NCBI GenBank assembly: GCA_019054805.1 | Contig: JAHQIY010000010.1 | Span: 665,501 to 729,500, forward strand | Direction: 5' to 3' | Length of the DNA: 64,000 nt | Origin: Brachionus manjavacas | Lineage: Eukaryota; Rotifera; Eurotatoria; Ploima; Brachionidae | Shown: positions 46,457 to 57,778 of the stretch, one piece after another | Layout: each line of letters begins with the position of its first letter | Numbering within the stretch: the stretch's first letter is position 1 | The notes under the pieces: generated by a model | Databases searched by the model: none | What the model saw: only the letters and a program-made list of their open reading frames with translations | What the model was told of the DNA's origin: nothing | Made by a program: the position numbers and the translations under genes

Positions 46457-46612
46457 AAAAAAATTACGAAAATTTACAAAAATTCATACCTTTTTACAGT
46501 AAAAAAATATTAATAAAGGTAAAAAAAAAGTATTTTAAAACTCACCAAGATAATATATTTTACCATTTTATGCTGTAAAAAGCATGAATTTTTGTAAATT
46601 TACGTAATTTTT
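46457..46612. mobile_element. 156-bp hairpin MITE
   Basis: Arms of about 47 bp (46457-46504 and 46566-46612) pair with few mismatches (core TTTACAAAAATTCATRCYTT). The loop is about 60 nt. Non-coding. Confidence 0.75.
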
Positions 46613-46679
46613 TGATTTGATTTACTTTATTTATGTTTGTGCTGAAAAAAATGCCAAAACATCTCTCCGATTCAGATTC

Positions 46680-46808
46680 AACTAGTTGGTGCCAAAATGA
46701 ACTCCAAGTCCGCACTTGACTTGATAACCTGGATCTGTAAAAAGAACATTTGGCATTTGGCCATTAAAGTCTTTTGCTTGGATTTTAATTTGGAACTTTT
46801 AAACAATT
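46680..46808 (-). pseudogene. Possible orphan terminal exon
   Basis: On the minus strand an AG at about 46809 is followed by FQIKIQAKDFNGQMPNVLFT then DPGYQVKCGLGVHFGTN and a stop. The composition is protein-like and the acceptor (TTTAAAAG) is like those of real introns in this window. No upstream exon could be joined. A second frame is also open here, so the call is weak. Confidence 0.3.
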
Positions 46809-47554
46809 CTGATTATTACGAACAATCCAAGAAATTATAAATTGATCTTGAAATTTACTTACTTTTTGCATTGATTTTTGATTAAGATCTTACAAGAAAA
46901 AATATAAAATCTAAAGCTTAGAATAAGAAATTTTAGTTTAACTCTGAGATCTTGTCAAGTTCTTAATTTCATTTACGTTGTTATGATCTGAAGTTAAGAA
47001 AACTTTAAGATCAATCTTTTATTAGAAATTAAAAAAAAAATTATTCTTTATTTTTAACAAATATCAAAGATCTTAATTTTCAACTTGTGATTATTTTGAA
47101 TTTCTTTAAGATCAATGAATGATCTTTATGAAAATTTTAATTTTGATTATTAAAAATTTCAAAGATGGATTAAATTATTTATTCGTCAATAATAAAGTTT
47201 AATCGGTGTCGAGCTAAAGCTCTTTTAGAATTAAAAAAAATAAAAAATCAAGAAAAATAAATTTAAATATAATTTAATAAAAGACAATCAAAATATACAA
47301 ATTTTAAGTAATGACAGGTACAAAATGTATTAGTATTGAACAGTTCAAGAAATAAGGAAGAAACAGTAAGATAGCTATTACACAATGGTGTCGGATATTG
47401 GACTTATCTTGATTCCAAACCTAGAATAAACTTTTTTTTTCCATTAAATGATTCTATAATTTTTTGAATTAGGAGGAAAAGATAATCAGCCGTTCGTCGA
47501 TTTTTCTGAAACCTGATTTTTCCTGAATTAGTAATGAGTTTTGTTCTAAATAAC

Positions 47555-48311
47555 CAGAGTTGTTTAAAAGTCACAAGTCTCAAGTCAAGTCAAAGTCAAG
47601 ACTTTTTTTTTTTTTTTTTTTTTTCAAAAGTCCAACCAAAGACTTTAAAATTTTTTTTTCAAAAAAAAGTCCAAGTCAAAAAAAAGCGGAACATCTCTGT
47701 TGATCCAATTTTAAAATTGAAAAAAAACCATAAATTTTATTTTCTTTAATTTATTTTTGAAAATGGATTAAAAAACATCCTTGAAAGATTTGAATTAATC
47801 TGTTCTTTGAAATGGAATGGTTCAAAGATAAATATTTGAAACTTTGCTTACTTTTTTTAGCAAAGTTATAAAAAACTTTATAATTTTTTTATTATTCTTT
47901 GTGTTCATTTGAAATTTTTTTGAATTTTAAATCTTTTTAGTATTACAGCAACAAAAGTAACTTGTGTTTAAGTAATGAAATCAAAAAGTGTCAATTGCTC
48001 CCTTCTTACTCCACCAGATATTATAAAATTAAATCTAGTCTAGTAATTGAAAAATATAGGCCCTTGGCAGGAAGAAGAAAATTCTATTAACAAGGAAAGA
48101 ACCATTCCATGTAGCTCAAGTCAACTAACTTTGATTGAAATTTTCTGAGATGATTGAAAGTTTAAAAAAAAAAAAAGAGCAAATAAATTTTATTTAAAAA
48201 AAAAAAAATTTAAAAGTCCTGACTTGGACTTTGAAAAAAAAAAAAAAAGTCCTGACTTGGACTTTTTTTTTGATGACTTAGACTTTTTTTTGGGACTTTT
48301 AAACAACTCTG
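47555..48311. mobile_element. hAT-type MITE with 8-bp target duplication
   Basis: Terminal inverted repeat CAGAGTTGTTTAAAAGTC at both ends, flanked by a perfect 8-bp duplication TAAATAAC (47547-47554 and 48312-48319). Both features are diagnostic of the hAT superfamily. Length 757 bp. The ends carry arrays of AAGTC or GACTT and long A/T tracts. No coding capacity. A truncated relative is at 22210-22295. Confidence 0.92.
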
Positions 48312-48319
48312 TAAATAAC

Positions 48320-49257
48320 TATATTATCTTGAACAAACGATACGTTCTAAAAGTTTTCCTAGACAGCTTGTCATACTGATTGTTCACCAGTTAACTGGCT
48401 CTTCTGTATCTGAATTAGCAAACGGGGAATATTGCCATTAATAAATTTTTTAAAAGAATTGAGTTTTAGCACAATTGTCTTACATCAATGTACATTTGTG
48501 CAAAATTTCATGAAAATTGGATATTCCTTTCGAAAGCAATCGATAAAAAACCGAATTTTTGGAATTCTCAAAAATAAGCTTTTATTGACGGTTTTTTGAG
48601 CATACCTTATCAACAGAAAATGATAAAAATATGATCTAAGGGTAGTTAGAGAGCAAAAACTGTCTAGAATTAGATGATAATGTTTATTTTTTCAAAAAAA
48701 AAATTTAGATCTGGGACACTGAGCTTAAAGGAAAGCAGGTACCTTTTTGGCCACAGAAAAGTCCAAGTTTACACAAACCTATACAAAAAGAATTAACAAG
48801 AAGAATAAGTTAACAAGTATGTAAAATTTCAACCTTTTCCGATTATCCTTACATATTTTTTTATAACTTTGAAATTTGTCTAAAAAATTATGACTCACCC
48901 GTTATATTTTTATTTTTGCCTCTCAAAAAAAGGTCATGTGCTAATAAATTATTTTACTGCAGCATATTTTGTCAATCGACACTCGGTATAAATTTAATGG
49001 ATTCGCTTTGATTTTTTTATGATTAAGAATTTTGAAAAGTATCAAAAAAATCTCTTTTTTAAAAAATATTAAGTTCCTAGATCACTAAAGAAAAAGAAGA
49101 CTTTAAAAAATTCTTAAATTTTTGGAAATTTTTGTTTTTACAACAATTTACGTAAAACCTGGAAAATTTAAAATATTTTACGAAAATCGTTGTAAAAAGA
49201 TAAAAATTAATGTATTAGTAAATCAATAAAATTTAATCTCAGAGTTTTTGCAGAAAC
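48320..49257. other. AT-rich intergenic sequence
   Basis: No gene or repeat supported. Confidence 0.45.
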
Positions 49258-49530
49258 TTGATTTGGGTGATACAAAGTTTGCGTCAGCTGACAAATTTTG
49301 CAAGAGTAGTTTTAGATCTAGGCAAAAAAATTTATTTACATATTCGATATATTTTGTGCATCTTTAAAAAAATCTCTAAAAAGAATACGAAAATAATTAC
49401 CCGTATTTTGTCCTCACATGAAATATTTTATGAATTTGAAATTTTTCATTTTTCTTTATTTAAAAAATATACTCAGAATACTAGCTTGCCATTTTTAGAT
49501 CAAATTATGAAACAATTCGATAACAATTGA
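49258..49530 (+). pseudogene. Unassigned open frame, faint HUS1-like resemblance
   Basis: Frame of 90 codons following a TTTTTGCAG acceptor-like site. The text LRQLTNFARVVLDLGKKIYLHI and SHEIFYEFEI is reminiscent of the N-terminal part of HUS1-type checkpoint clamp proteins, but the match is weak and the start codon of the frame is not ATG. It could be a single exon of an unrecognised gene, a gene fragment or chance. Confidence 0.2.
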
Positions 49531-50324
49531 TTAATGTTTGAGCGTGGCGTGAACAGAGCCAATGCGCAAAAAACATTTGCTTTTTTTTTGGAAATTATGC
49601 TGAACTTTTTTTTAGCTTATAACATTAAATACTTAAATTTTTAATTTACTTATTTCAGTAATTGTGCCTCAGGCTCTTAGTCAGATTTTTTTTTCAAAAT
49701 TTATTCAATAAAATCTTTCAATAGTGAAAATTCTTAGTCAAATAAGATGAATTTCAAACAGTTTGTTAATTATAGCTTTCAGTCAAAATTTCAAAGTCTA
49801 AAAAACTAAAATTAAAATTTGAATGATGCGTTTAGTACGAAAATAATGAGAATTTTTGGCTCAATTGAAAATTTTTCCACTAAAAAAGTATCCTTTCTCT
49901 GGAAAAAAAATCATATTTACCATCTAGTAGAAAATTAAATATCATGATAATTGAAAATGTTCCTAGCGAACTTTTTGCGTAAGTCTTTCTAAACGAAAAG
50001 CAGCATCATACTCTACGCTGATTTTTTGTCTATTATTATTACTTAATTTAATTTTTTTTTAATTTTCATAAAATATTTAAAATTATGCTTGAAATTTGGT
50101 CTTTTTTATTTTCTTATTCGGAGATACACCAAAAAATAAAAATAGTATAAATAGCTTCAGAATTAGACGAAAATAAAATTAATTTAAAAAATTAAATCAA
50201 ATTTATTAACTAGATGTAAAGTTTTAGATAAGGTTGTGTCATGTAAGGGTGTGTTTAGTTTTAAAAAATATTCTAGTTTTATTCTAGATTAATGATTAAT
50301 TAATTAACAAATTATTTAGCAACA
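49531..50324. other. Region upstream of PDK
   Basis: AT-rich. An ATTTAG acceptor-like site lies five bases before the PDK start codon. No promoter box was identified. Confidence 0.4.
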
Positions 50325-51639
50325 ATGAGACTGGGAAGAGTAGTTTTTAATAAACTAGCCACATTAATTAATTCGTACTCGAATTACAATCCATCGCCAT
50401 TGTCGCTCAAACAGTTCACCGAATTCGGCAAGCATGCCAACTCAAACGGAACCCTTTACCCAACCGAAGTTAGGTCATACGAATTTTTGAAGGAAGAGCT
50501 CCTGGTCCGTTTGGCTCTAATGAGCAAGGAAATGCTCTACTTGCCAGAAAAACTCATCAAAACATCCTCTGTTCAGCTGGTCTACGGATGGTATTTGAAA
50601 AGCTTCGAGGAAACGCTGTCCCATAAGGAAAAAAAGCCGAGCCATGAAGAGCTCAAGCGGTTTTCCAAGACCCTGAACAACATAGTCAATAGACATGCAG
50701 ATGTGGTGCAGCAGATTGCCATGGGCATTGTGCAGTTGCAGGAAACATATGGAATTGACCAAAAGACAGAGCAAAATATTCAGTATTTTTTGGACAGATT
50801 TTTGATGAGCCGGATAAGCATTCGCATGTTGATAAATCAACACTGTAAATCTAATACTCTCATTAAGACTTTAAATTTTTTTCTAAACTAACTAATAAAA
50901 GTATTGATATTTTCGGAGAAAAAGCCCGATCACCCAGTTCAAATTGGGGCCATAGACCCTTCGTGTGATGTGCTCGGCGTCCTCAAGGATGCTTACAGCA
51001 GCGCCAAATTTCTATGCGACCAATATTATCTGTGCTCGCCTGACATAGACTTTGTGTCCGTAAACAGGGTAGAAAAAGACCAGCCCATAGAGTTGGTCTA
51101 TGTGCCGTCTCATTTGTACCACATGGCATTTGAGATATACAAAAATGCGATGCGAGCCGTCATTGAGTACCACGGTGAAGCGGCCAGGACCTATCCGAAC
51201 ATAAAGACTCTGATAGTCAAGGGCCAGGAGGACTTGAGCATAAGAATCACCGATTATGGAGGAGGTATACCTCATGCCAAAATACCATTGGTGTTCAGGT
51301 ACATGTACAGCTCAGCGCCAAGACCGGCAATCAGCTCCGATGTTTACTCGCCGACCACTACTGCTCCTCTTGCCGGCTATGGCTATGGCTTGCCTTTGAG
51401 TAAATTGTATGCTAGATACTTTAATGGAGATCTGCAACTGGCATCCATTGACGGACACTCTACAGATGCTTTCATTTATCTAAAGGTAAAACTTGACAAT
51501 TTGTTTTTATTTTATTTTATTTTTTTGATGTGTTCAGACTTTGTCCAAAGATGCCAGCGAAATACTGCCAATACATAACAAAGCTGCCGCTTTTAATTAT
51601 TACAACACAAATAGAGAAGCAAGCAAGGACTGGACGTAG
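50325..51639 (+). CDS. PDK: Pyruvate dehydrogenase kinase (PDK)
   Basis: Three exons: 50325-50844, 50902-51485, 51538-51639; 1206 nt, 401 residues. This mitochondrial histidine-kinase-like serine kinase phosphorylates the E1-alpha subunit and shuts down the pyruvate dehydrogenase complex. Visible blocks: PSPLSLKQFTEFG, IQYFLDRFLMSRISIRMLIN with HC/HL crossing intron 1 as in the family, IGAIDPSCDV, PSHLYHMAFEIYKNAMRAV (N box, ATP-binding), DYGGGIP (G1), APLAGYGYGLPLSKLYARYF (G2) and a C-terminal KDW matching the DW motif that contacts the lipoyl domain. The conserved LY-AR-YF and P-P-R stretch favours PDK over BCKDK. Start chosen at the first ATG; the N-terminus is basic and short, consistent with a mitochondrial targeting peptide. 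Codon use is richer in G and C than surrounding sequence. Confidence 0.95.
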
Positions 51640-51999
51640 TTTAGTGTGCCAATATGTGAAATCATGATGAAACCAATCTTAATTATTTTTTTTAAAACTT
51701 TTGTAAATTAATTTTTTAAGCAAATAAATAAGTGTTAAACGTCAAAATTATATTGAATCATATCATTTTGAATATTAAAAAAAAACCTCTAGTTGTTTAT
51801 TTATTTATTTGAAATTTGTTTCAATATTTAGAATAAAAAAATTTAAAACATATTTTTGTTTAAATTATTTGACTCGTCACTTTTATGTCTCTCAAAATGG
51901 AAAATTTTAAAAGAATTTTAGTCGTCAAGGTTCTGTGAAAAAAGAACAGAAAAAAAATGTAAAAAAATTGAAAAACTTTTTTAATTAAACTTAGTTCTG
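51640..51999. other. PDK 3' region
   Basis: AT-rich with AATAAATAAG near 51722 as likely polyadenylation signal. Confidence 0.45.
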
Positions 52000-52870
52000 T
52001 AAATGCAGGATAGTGCAACATTCAAAATTGCATGAGATATCAAGGTCTGCTCGATTTGCAGAGTTTAGTGGAAATTAAATTTCAATATAAACGAGCGAAG
52101 TGCATTTTGCAGAGATTTTGCACACCATTAGAAGACTTTAACAGTTGATGCAACTTTGTAAGGTTTTGTCTTGATAAAGTTCAATTTTATCACGGAATTC
52201 GCCGTAAAGATGCTTTGATTTTCTAAAGTTTTTAACGTAATTACCACATTTTGTGACTAAATTGCTGAAATGAGTTGATGAGGTGACAGCCTGAAATTTT
52301 AAATTTTTGTGCAGCACAACTAAACAGTGGATACAAATTCGGTCCGTTTTCTAGCTCTAAATCAGTTATTAAATCACCACGAGTAAAATCAAAATCTTAC
52401 TCATATGGAACTTCTTCTAAAGGCTCAACTTTGCCTGAAACAGATTTGTTATCAGTCGAAAGTTTTTCTGTAAATTGCTAGTTAATTTTTGCTTCATCAT
52501 GGAATTCTCTTGTATTTTCATCATCTTTATCTTCTTCGGGTTCTTCTACATCTTCTTCGTCTGCATCATCATCCTCATTTTTTTCTTCATCTTCTTGATT
52601 ATTTTCATCATAACTGAATATTTTTCAAATTGATTTAACCAAATGCCAATTTCCTGTTAATGTGTTTTTAAATGTTTGAGCAGATTACCACTTTTATCAA
52701 ATTTCTGTATTGATGTATATACCAAGTTTTCTTTTATTGGATTTGGTATGCATATTTTGGCATTTAAATTTTACAAATATTTTATCTAGATTGGATAATT
52801 TTGTTACAGAATCAAAAAAATGATACACAGGTGAATACAACTTTGATTAAAATTCTCCTTTATTATTTTC
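52000..52870 (-). mobile_element. BED-finger hAT transposase remnant
   Basis: Minus strand. Around 52690-52860 the translation shows the layout of a BED zinc finger: an SPVYHFF start, an FKCQNMHTK stretch and KFDKSGNLLKHLKTH as the histidine part. It is followed by an aspartate/glutamate-rich segment (YDENNQEDEEKNEDDDADEE, about 52555-52615) and FSCAAQKFKI near 52290-52320, comparable to the CAAH block of hAT transposases. Several stops interrupt the text. Limits are approximate. Confidence 0.45.
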
Positions 52871-53500
52871 TATTTCAAATTGTTTTCCTTCAAAATCATC
52901 ATTTAGTGCGTTATTATTAAATTAGTTAATTAATGCATTTTTATCAGAGTTTACTCTTTCTTAAGATAGAGATTCGTTCTTTAAAAAAAATCATTATTAT
53001 AATTAAAAATATAAAATTATATGTAAATTTACATTTGGTTGTCTTTGTTGAGTTAAAGCAGGAACAGTTTGTTGGTGAGAACTAGAACTTTTATAATTCA
53101 TAACCTAAAACAATTTAAAAATAAAGATATAAAAGTCAGTATTATAAAAATTAATTGTTCATATAATTTGTATAGATTACTTGTTAATTTTGGTTTGCTC
53201 TTTGTTGTTCATCATCAAATGAATTCTCAGAATCAACAGGACGATAAAGAAAAATTTTAAATTATTTTTAATTAAAACCATGCAATTGAAGTTAAGAATA
53301 CTTGAACTTTACGTTTGTGCCGAACGTTCGGCCAAGAAAACGAATAAGAAAAAAAAAATCAAGTTAAGTTTTATTTTTATACTTGAGTTCTTTTTTTTCC
53401 AATATTTTCCGAAGTTTTAGCTTATACGATCGCGTTGTTCGACGAAGAGAATATATTTGTTCAGAATTATTCTTTTCTTTTGATTTTTTATCCATTTATA
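52871..53500. other. AT-rich intergenic sequence with one palindrome
   Basis: A perfect 14-bp palindrome GCCGAACGTTCGGC stands out at 53319-53332. The plus-strand frame 53069-53260 is not supported as a gene. Confidence 0.4.
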
Positions 53501-53508
53501 AAGTAATT

Positions 53509-54172
53509 GGCAATAGTCGAATATGTGATCGGACAAAAAATGTCATGTGGTCTTAAGTCTAATTTGTGATCGCTGTTAAGATCGCGATCACAAATTTTAA
53601 TTGATAAAAAAATGTGTGATCGTAATTAGATCATTTATTTACAAACAAGTCAATTATCTAATAAAAAATTAAAAATTGTATTTATTTTTTTCCTTTTACA
53701 TTTTTATCTTTATGACACCGACTCTTATGTATTTTTAGACCCCAATCATTTTGATATTGTAATTTGAGCACACCAAAACTTTATTATCTCAACGATCAAC
53801 ATCAGTGGACTCTTAAACAAACTAAAAAATGAGTTTCTACAGACGCTTTGGTATTTTTCACATTTAGGACAACGAAAAGAAGCCATTATTCTAGCGTTTT
53901 GGTTACGACGACGTCCAACAAGTTTCAATTTTGTACAACAAAAATAAAAATTATGATCTTTAGTTAAAATACCATTTGTTTGAAATCGTTCGATATAATT
54001 TAATTCTAGTTTATCAATTTCATGTCTCATTTTTAAAAAAAATAATAATGCATAATTTTTGTGATCACATTTTTTTTTGTTAAGAAATTATGTGATCGCC
54101 AGATTAGCAAAATTTTTATGCGATTTTTTTTGTAAATTATGTGATCGAGCGATCACATATTCGACTATTGCC
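53509..54172. mobile_element. Merlin-type transposon, internally deleted
   Basis: Perfect 23-bp terminal inverted repeat GGCAATAGTCGAATATGTGATCG (first 20 bases: GGCAATAGTCGAATATGTGA), flanked by the 8-bp duplication AAGTAATT (53501-53508 and 54173-54180). The length is 664 bp. Ends contain repeated TGTGATCG motifs. The minus strand encodes the N-terminal part of an ISXO2/Merlin-type transposase (next entry). GG-ends, 8-bp duplication and this protein together fit the Merlin superfamily. Confidence 0.88.
53746..54030 (-). pseudogene. Merlin transposase N-terminal fragment
   Basis: Frame of 94 residues starting MRHEIDKLELNYIERF. It contains CCTKLKLVGRRRNQNARI, then FRCPKCEKYQSVCRNSFFSL and LIVEIIKFWCAQITISK. 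This is the zinc-ribbon and S-x-R-x-x-S-F-F block found before the DDE core of IS1016/Merlin-type (ISXO2-like) transposases. The catalytic core is absent, so the element cannot move by itself. Confidence 0.75.
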
Positions 54173-54180
54173 AAGTAATT

Positions 54181-55895
54181 TTTAATCTCAAGTATAAAAA
54201 TTAGTCATTTTTTTCTTAAATTAAATGTGAATTTGTTTTAAAAATAATGAATGAATATTTTTTAGATTTTCACAGAAATTTTAAATATGGGAATTTAAGA
54301 ATTAACTTAATATAAAATATTAATATTAACTTAACTAAAAATTAATTGAATTTTGAAATATAATTTTTTTTACAAGAAATACTCCTATATTTGTGGTCAA
54401 AGGGTGTACTGTAAACTTACACCAAATACACCAATTTGATAAAAAATCCAGAAAAAGGTGTAGGTGTAGGCATACAGTACATCTACACCTTAGAAATAGA
54501 CCTAAAATTAGGATGTTGAATCTATTGTACATTTACGACGACAACTCTCTTTTGAAGCTTCGTAATTTAAATTTTCTTAAAAAACTTTACATACTATATA
54601 TTCTTCGTCTATTTTCATAATTCATTTTTTTCACTTCTTAAAACCAAGCGTGCATTCACCGCATTATTTGAAAATTTTTTGTTGTGATTAAATTCAGATT
54701 CCTATCACGTGACCAATTTTTTATCAAATTGTCCATAACTATCAAAAAATCTCTCAATGGTAGCCGATGTCTTATGCCGCTTTTTTTTGATATTTATATT
54801 CATTGATTCAAAAATATAGCATTTATTATTGTTCAATCATAAATTCAGCCACGCAGCCTGGTGCTTAAATGATATCTCTTTTTCTTCATAAATATTGAAA
54901 AAAATCTTTAAAATTTTGAAACTGAAATCAAGTTCATTTTTTATTTTTTGAATAATTTTATTTTTTTTAGAATTATTATGCTAATATTCAACACAAATCT
55001 GTCATGTGACTTAACCTTCAGATTCCAAGTTAAAAAGAAAAGGCTCAAACAATTTTGTCGAACATTTATTAGTCTCTGCTTTCAAAAGACAAAGTTTTTT
55101 CAATTTACCAAAATTTATTTAACACGGGGCTGAAAGGGAGGCTAAAGACCATTTCAAAATGCCCGGGTTTTTCCCAAACTATTATTTAAAAAAAAATAAA
55201 TAAAATTGTTCAATCATATAAATTTTTCCTTATCAGAACTTATGTGAACTCATGTTTTAATTTATCATATATTTAATTGCTAATTAGATATTCCTTCTCA
55301 CATTTTACTAATAAAAAAATAAAATTAACACCTTTTGCAAATAAAATAAAATATCTATTTAATGATCTACTGTTTAAAAAAATATAATCGTAACTAAAAA
55401 ATACTGAGCAAAATTTGAAACAAATAGAGATAAATATATATCATAAAAAAAAAAAATGTATTAAGACAATTTAAAAAGCACTTTACTAATATTAAAGTTA
55501 GTTATTGTAAGTATTTGTATGAAAATTTCCTTTTTTAACACTTTTTGTTTTAAAATATAAAGTTTATTATTTAGTATTTAGAATTACATAAAATTCTAAA
55601 TTAAAAACTTTTAAATTATTCCGAATTTTTTGAAAGTTTTTTATATCAGCAACAAGAATGTTGAAAGTCATAGTGAGGTCGAACTTTTGACTACGCCAAA
55701 AAGATGGAATATGAGTTAAATCACTGAATAAAATTAATTCAGATAATTATTTCCAATTATATTCAGAAATTTTTATTTGATAATATTTTATGCTAAATTA
55801 AGAGATAACGGATCATATGATTAAAATTTTTATTTTTTATAGAGAAATTGATAAACTGAATTGAGCTTAAGAAAAAAGTCATTACATAGATTAAA
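54181..55895. other. Intergenic sequence with an inverted-repeat patch
   Basis: Around 54400-54495 the phrases GGTGTACTGTA and TACAGTACATCTACACC face each other with tandem GGTGTA units, perhaps a decayed hairpin element. No gene is supported. An ACATAG acceptor-like site precedes the next gene by six bases. Confidence 0.35.
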
Positions 55896-57778
55896 ATGAC
55901 TGAAAGTTCTTCAAAAAAAAAGAGAAAAAGGATAAAGTCACTTAATGATGAAAAAAATATATTTAGCGAATATTGGAGTGTAAAAAAATTCAAAACAAAA
56001 CAAGAACTTGACGATTATATAAAATTAAAAAATTATAAATGTAGAAGTACCGAAGAAAAAACAGAAAAACAACGCTGTCGTTTTTGTTTGGCTATAAATC
56101 CTAACAGTTCACAACACATGATTCAAGTATATTTAAATTGTGTCGACTGCATTCCAAACAATTATAATTGCTCAAAAACACACATTTGTGAGACACAAAA
56201 AAAATACGAACTTTTGACTAAGCATAAGGAATTATCTGATGAATGGAAGAAATTTGACAGTGATAAAATTGTTAATAACATTAAACAAACCAATACATTA
56301 TTTGAAAACAGAAAGTCCGACAGTATTTCTTTAGAAGATGCTTTGACTAATGGATTATTAAACTTGAACATTAGTAACAAAATACAGAATGAATATTATA
56401 AAATTGGAAAATTTTATGTGTGGTCTGTTCAAGAGGCTTTACCTGGTCAACCCTACCTTTTTAAGGAAGTCTTTATAATTAAAATAAACGACATCTGGAT
56501 TGAATTTCGTAACGGCCAAGATCGAAACAAGTTTGATTTTGTAGCAGAAAGTTCAGATGAGATAGTACTTAGAAGGGAAGATGGAACTATTTTTAAATTG
56601 AACTCAAATGAATTCCTTAATTGTGAAGAGAATGAAATTGAATACAAAGGTGAATGGATGCATGATTCAACAAAAAAAGTAAATTTAAACTGCCACTTTG
56701 TTCAAAAATGTATTTTTATTTAGAATCCATGTATTGAATGCTCATCCAAAATAAATAAAATGGTCTTTGCATGCAATCAGCATAAAAATGGTATTTTAAA
56801 GGAGTTCTTGTTAATTTTCTAATTTTAAGATTATTTATTTTTTATTAATTGAATGAAACTTTTATTGTTTTAGATTCGATCAATTCAAGCAATTTAAAAG
56901 AGTTTCGAGTCTGGAAGGCAAAAATTAAATATGATTTTAAATACTTTAAAAGAAAGGATTTTGAAACTTGGGAAGAATACTGCAATGATGAAATTACTGA
57001 TCTTTTCAAATTTATTTGTTTTGACAAAAACAGTGATTTGGTTATTCAACGAACTTCAGAAAAAAATCCAGATTATCTTAGATTTACTGACCACGAATTA
57101 TTTATTGGAGCTGTAAAAGACTTTATTTATTATCCTGTGTACACTGGATGTTGGCAAACCGAAGAAAATTTTGAAGAGACTCACTCACAAAATAATTCAA
57201 AATTAGCTGACCAAAATTTAAAAAAAATAACTATGCTTAGTGATATCGAAGTTGAAGAGTATCTTAAATTAGTGAGAAAATTTTTAAATGAAAAAAGTAT
57301 TTTAATCCTTGGACTTGAAGATCCAGTTATTTTAAAAAATGTTGAAAAAGGAAAAATAATCAAACATTCTCAATTTGCTCGAATAGTTAGTACAGATAAC
57401 AATCATTTTATTTTTTGTACCGGCAGCTTAGGTACAGAAAACGATGTGTGTATTTTTGATATCCATCAACCACAGCAGATTAATGAAAGCTTATCAGAGC
57501 AGATAGGAAAATGGTTCACAAAGGAAACAATATCTATTTGTATTGCCAAAACCAATAATTTTAATTTAAATCTAGCTGGGTATTACTCTTTAGCCTGGTT
57601 AACCGCGTATGTTTTAAATTTTTTTTCATCTGATCTATCATATTTGCAAAATTTAATCTTCGATGATTCAAAAATTATTGATCATTACATTCAATGTATC
57701 AGAAATGAGGAAATTAGTTTGTTTCCGACATTAGTTGAATTTATTGAATGTCAGGAAATAAACGAAATTTTTAATTAA
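55896..57778 (+). CDS. Orphan zinc-binding protein with possible Ulp1-like C-terminal fold
   Basis: Three exons: 55896-56678, 56724-56790, 56874-57778; 1755 nt, 584 residues, phases 0 and 1 agree. The basic N-terminus (SSSKKKRKRIKS) may be a nuclear signal. Residues about 28-110 contain VKKFKTKQELDDYIKLKNYK and a CRFC...CVDC...C...H-x-C set, similar in layout to the FLYWCH/GCM-like DNA-binding domains found at the start of MULE-type transposases. The tiny second exon encodes CIECSSKINKMVFACNQH, a second C-x2-C...C-x2-H site. The last 150 residues have the order of secondary-structure-like blocks seen in Ulp1/C48 proteases (VCIFDIHQPQQINESLSEQI, then LAGYYSLAWLTAYVLNFF), but no catalytic His-Asp-Cys set is visible. 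A domesticated transposon gene is possible. Function unknown. Confidence 0.65.

Noticed and set aside
50517-50843. Minus-strand frame opposite PDK exon 1
   Set aside because: Shadow of a conserved coding exon on the plus strand.
53319-53332. Perfect 14-bp palindrome GCCGAACGTTCGGC as a regulatory site
   Set aside because: No neighbouring gene start or repeated occurrence supports a function; may be chance.
54393-54620. Plus-strand frame rich in Arg and His
   Set aside because: Arises from a GGTGTA tandem and inverted-repeat patch; not a credible protein.
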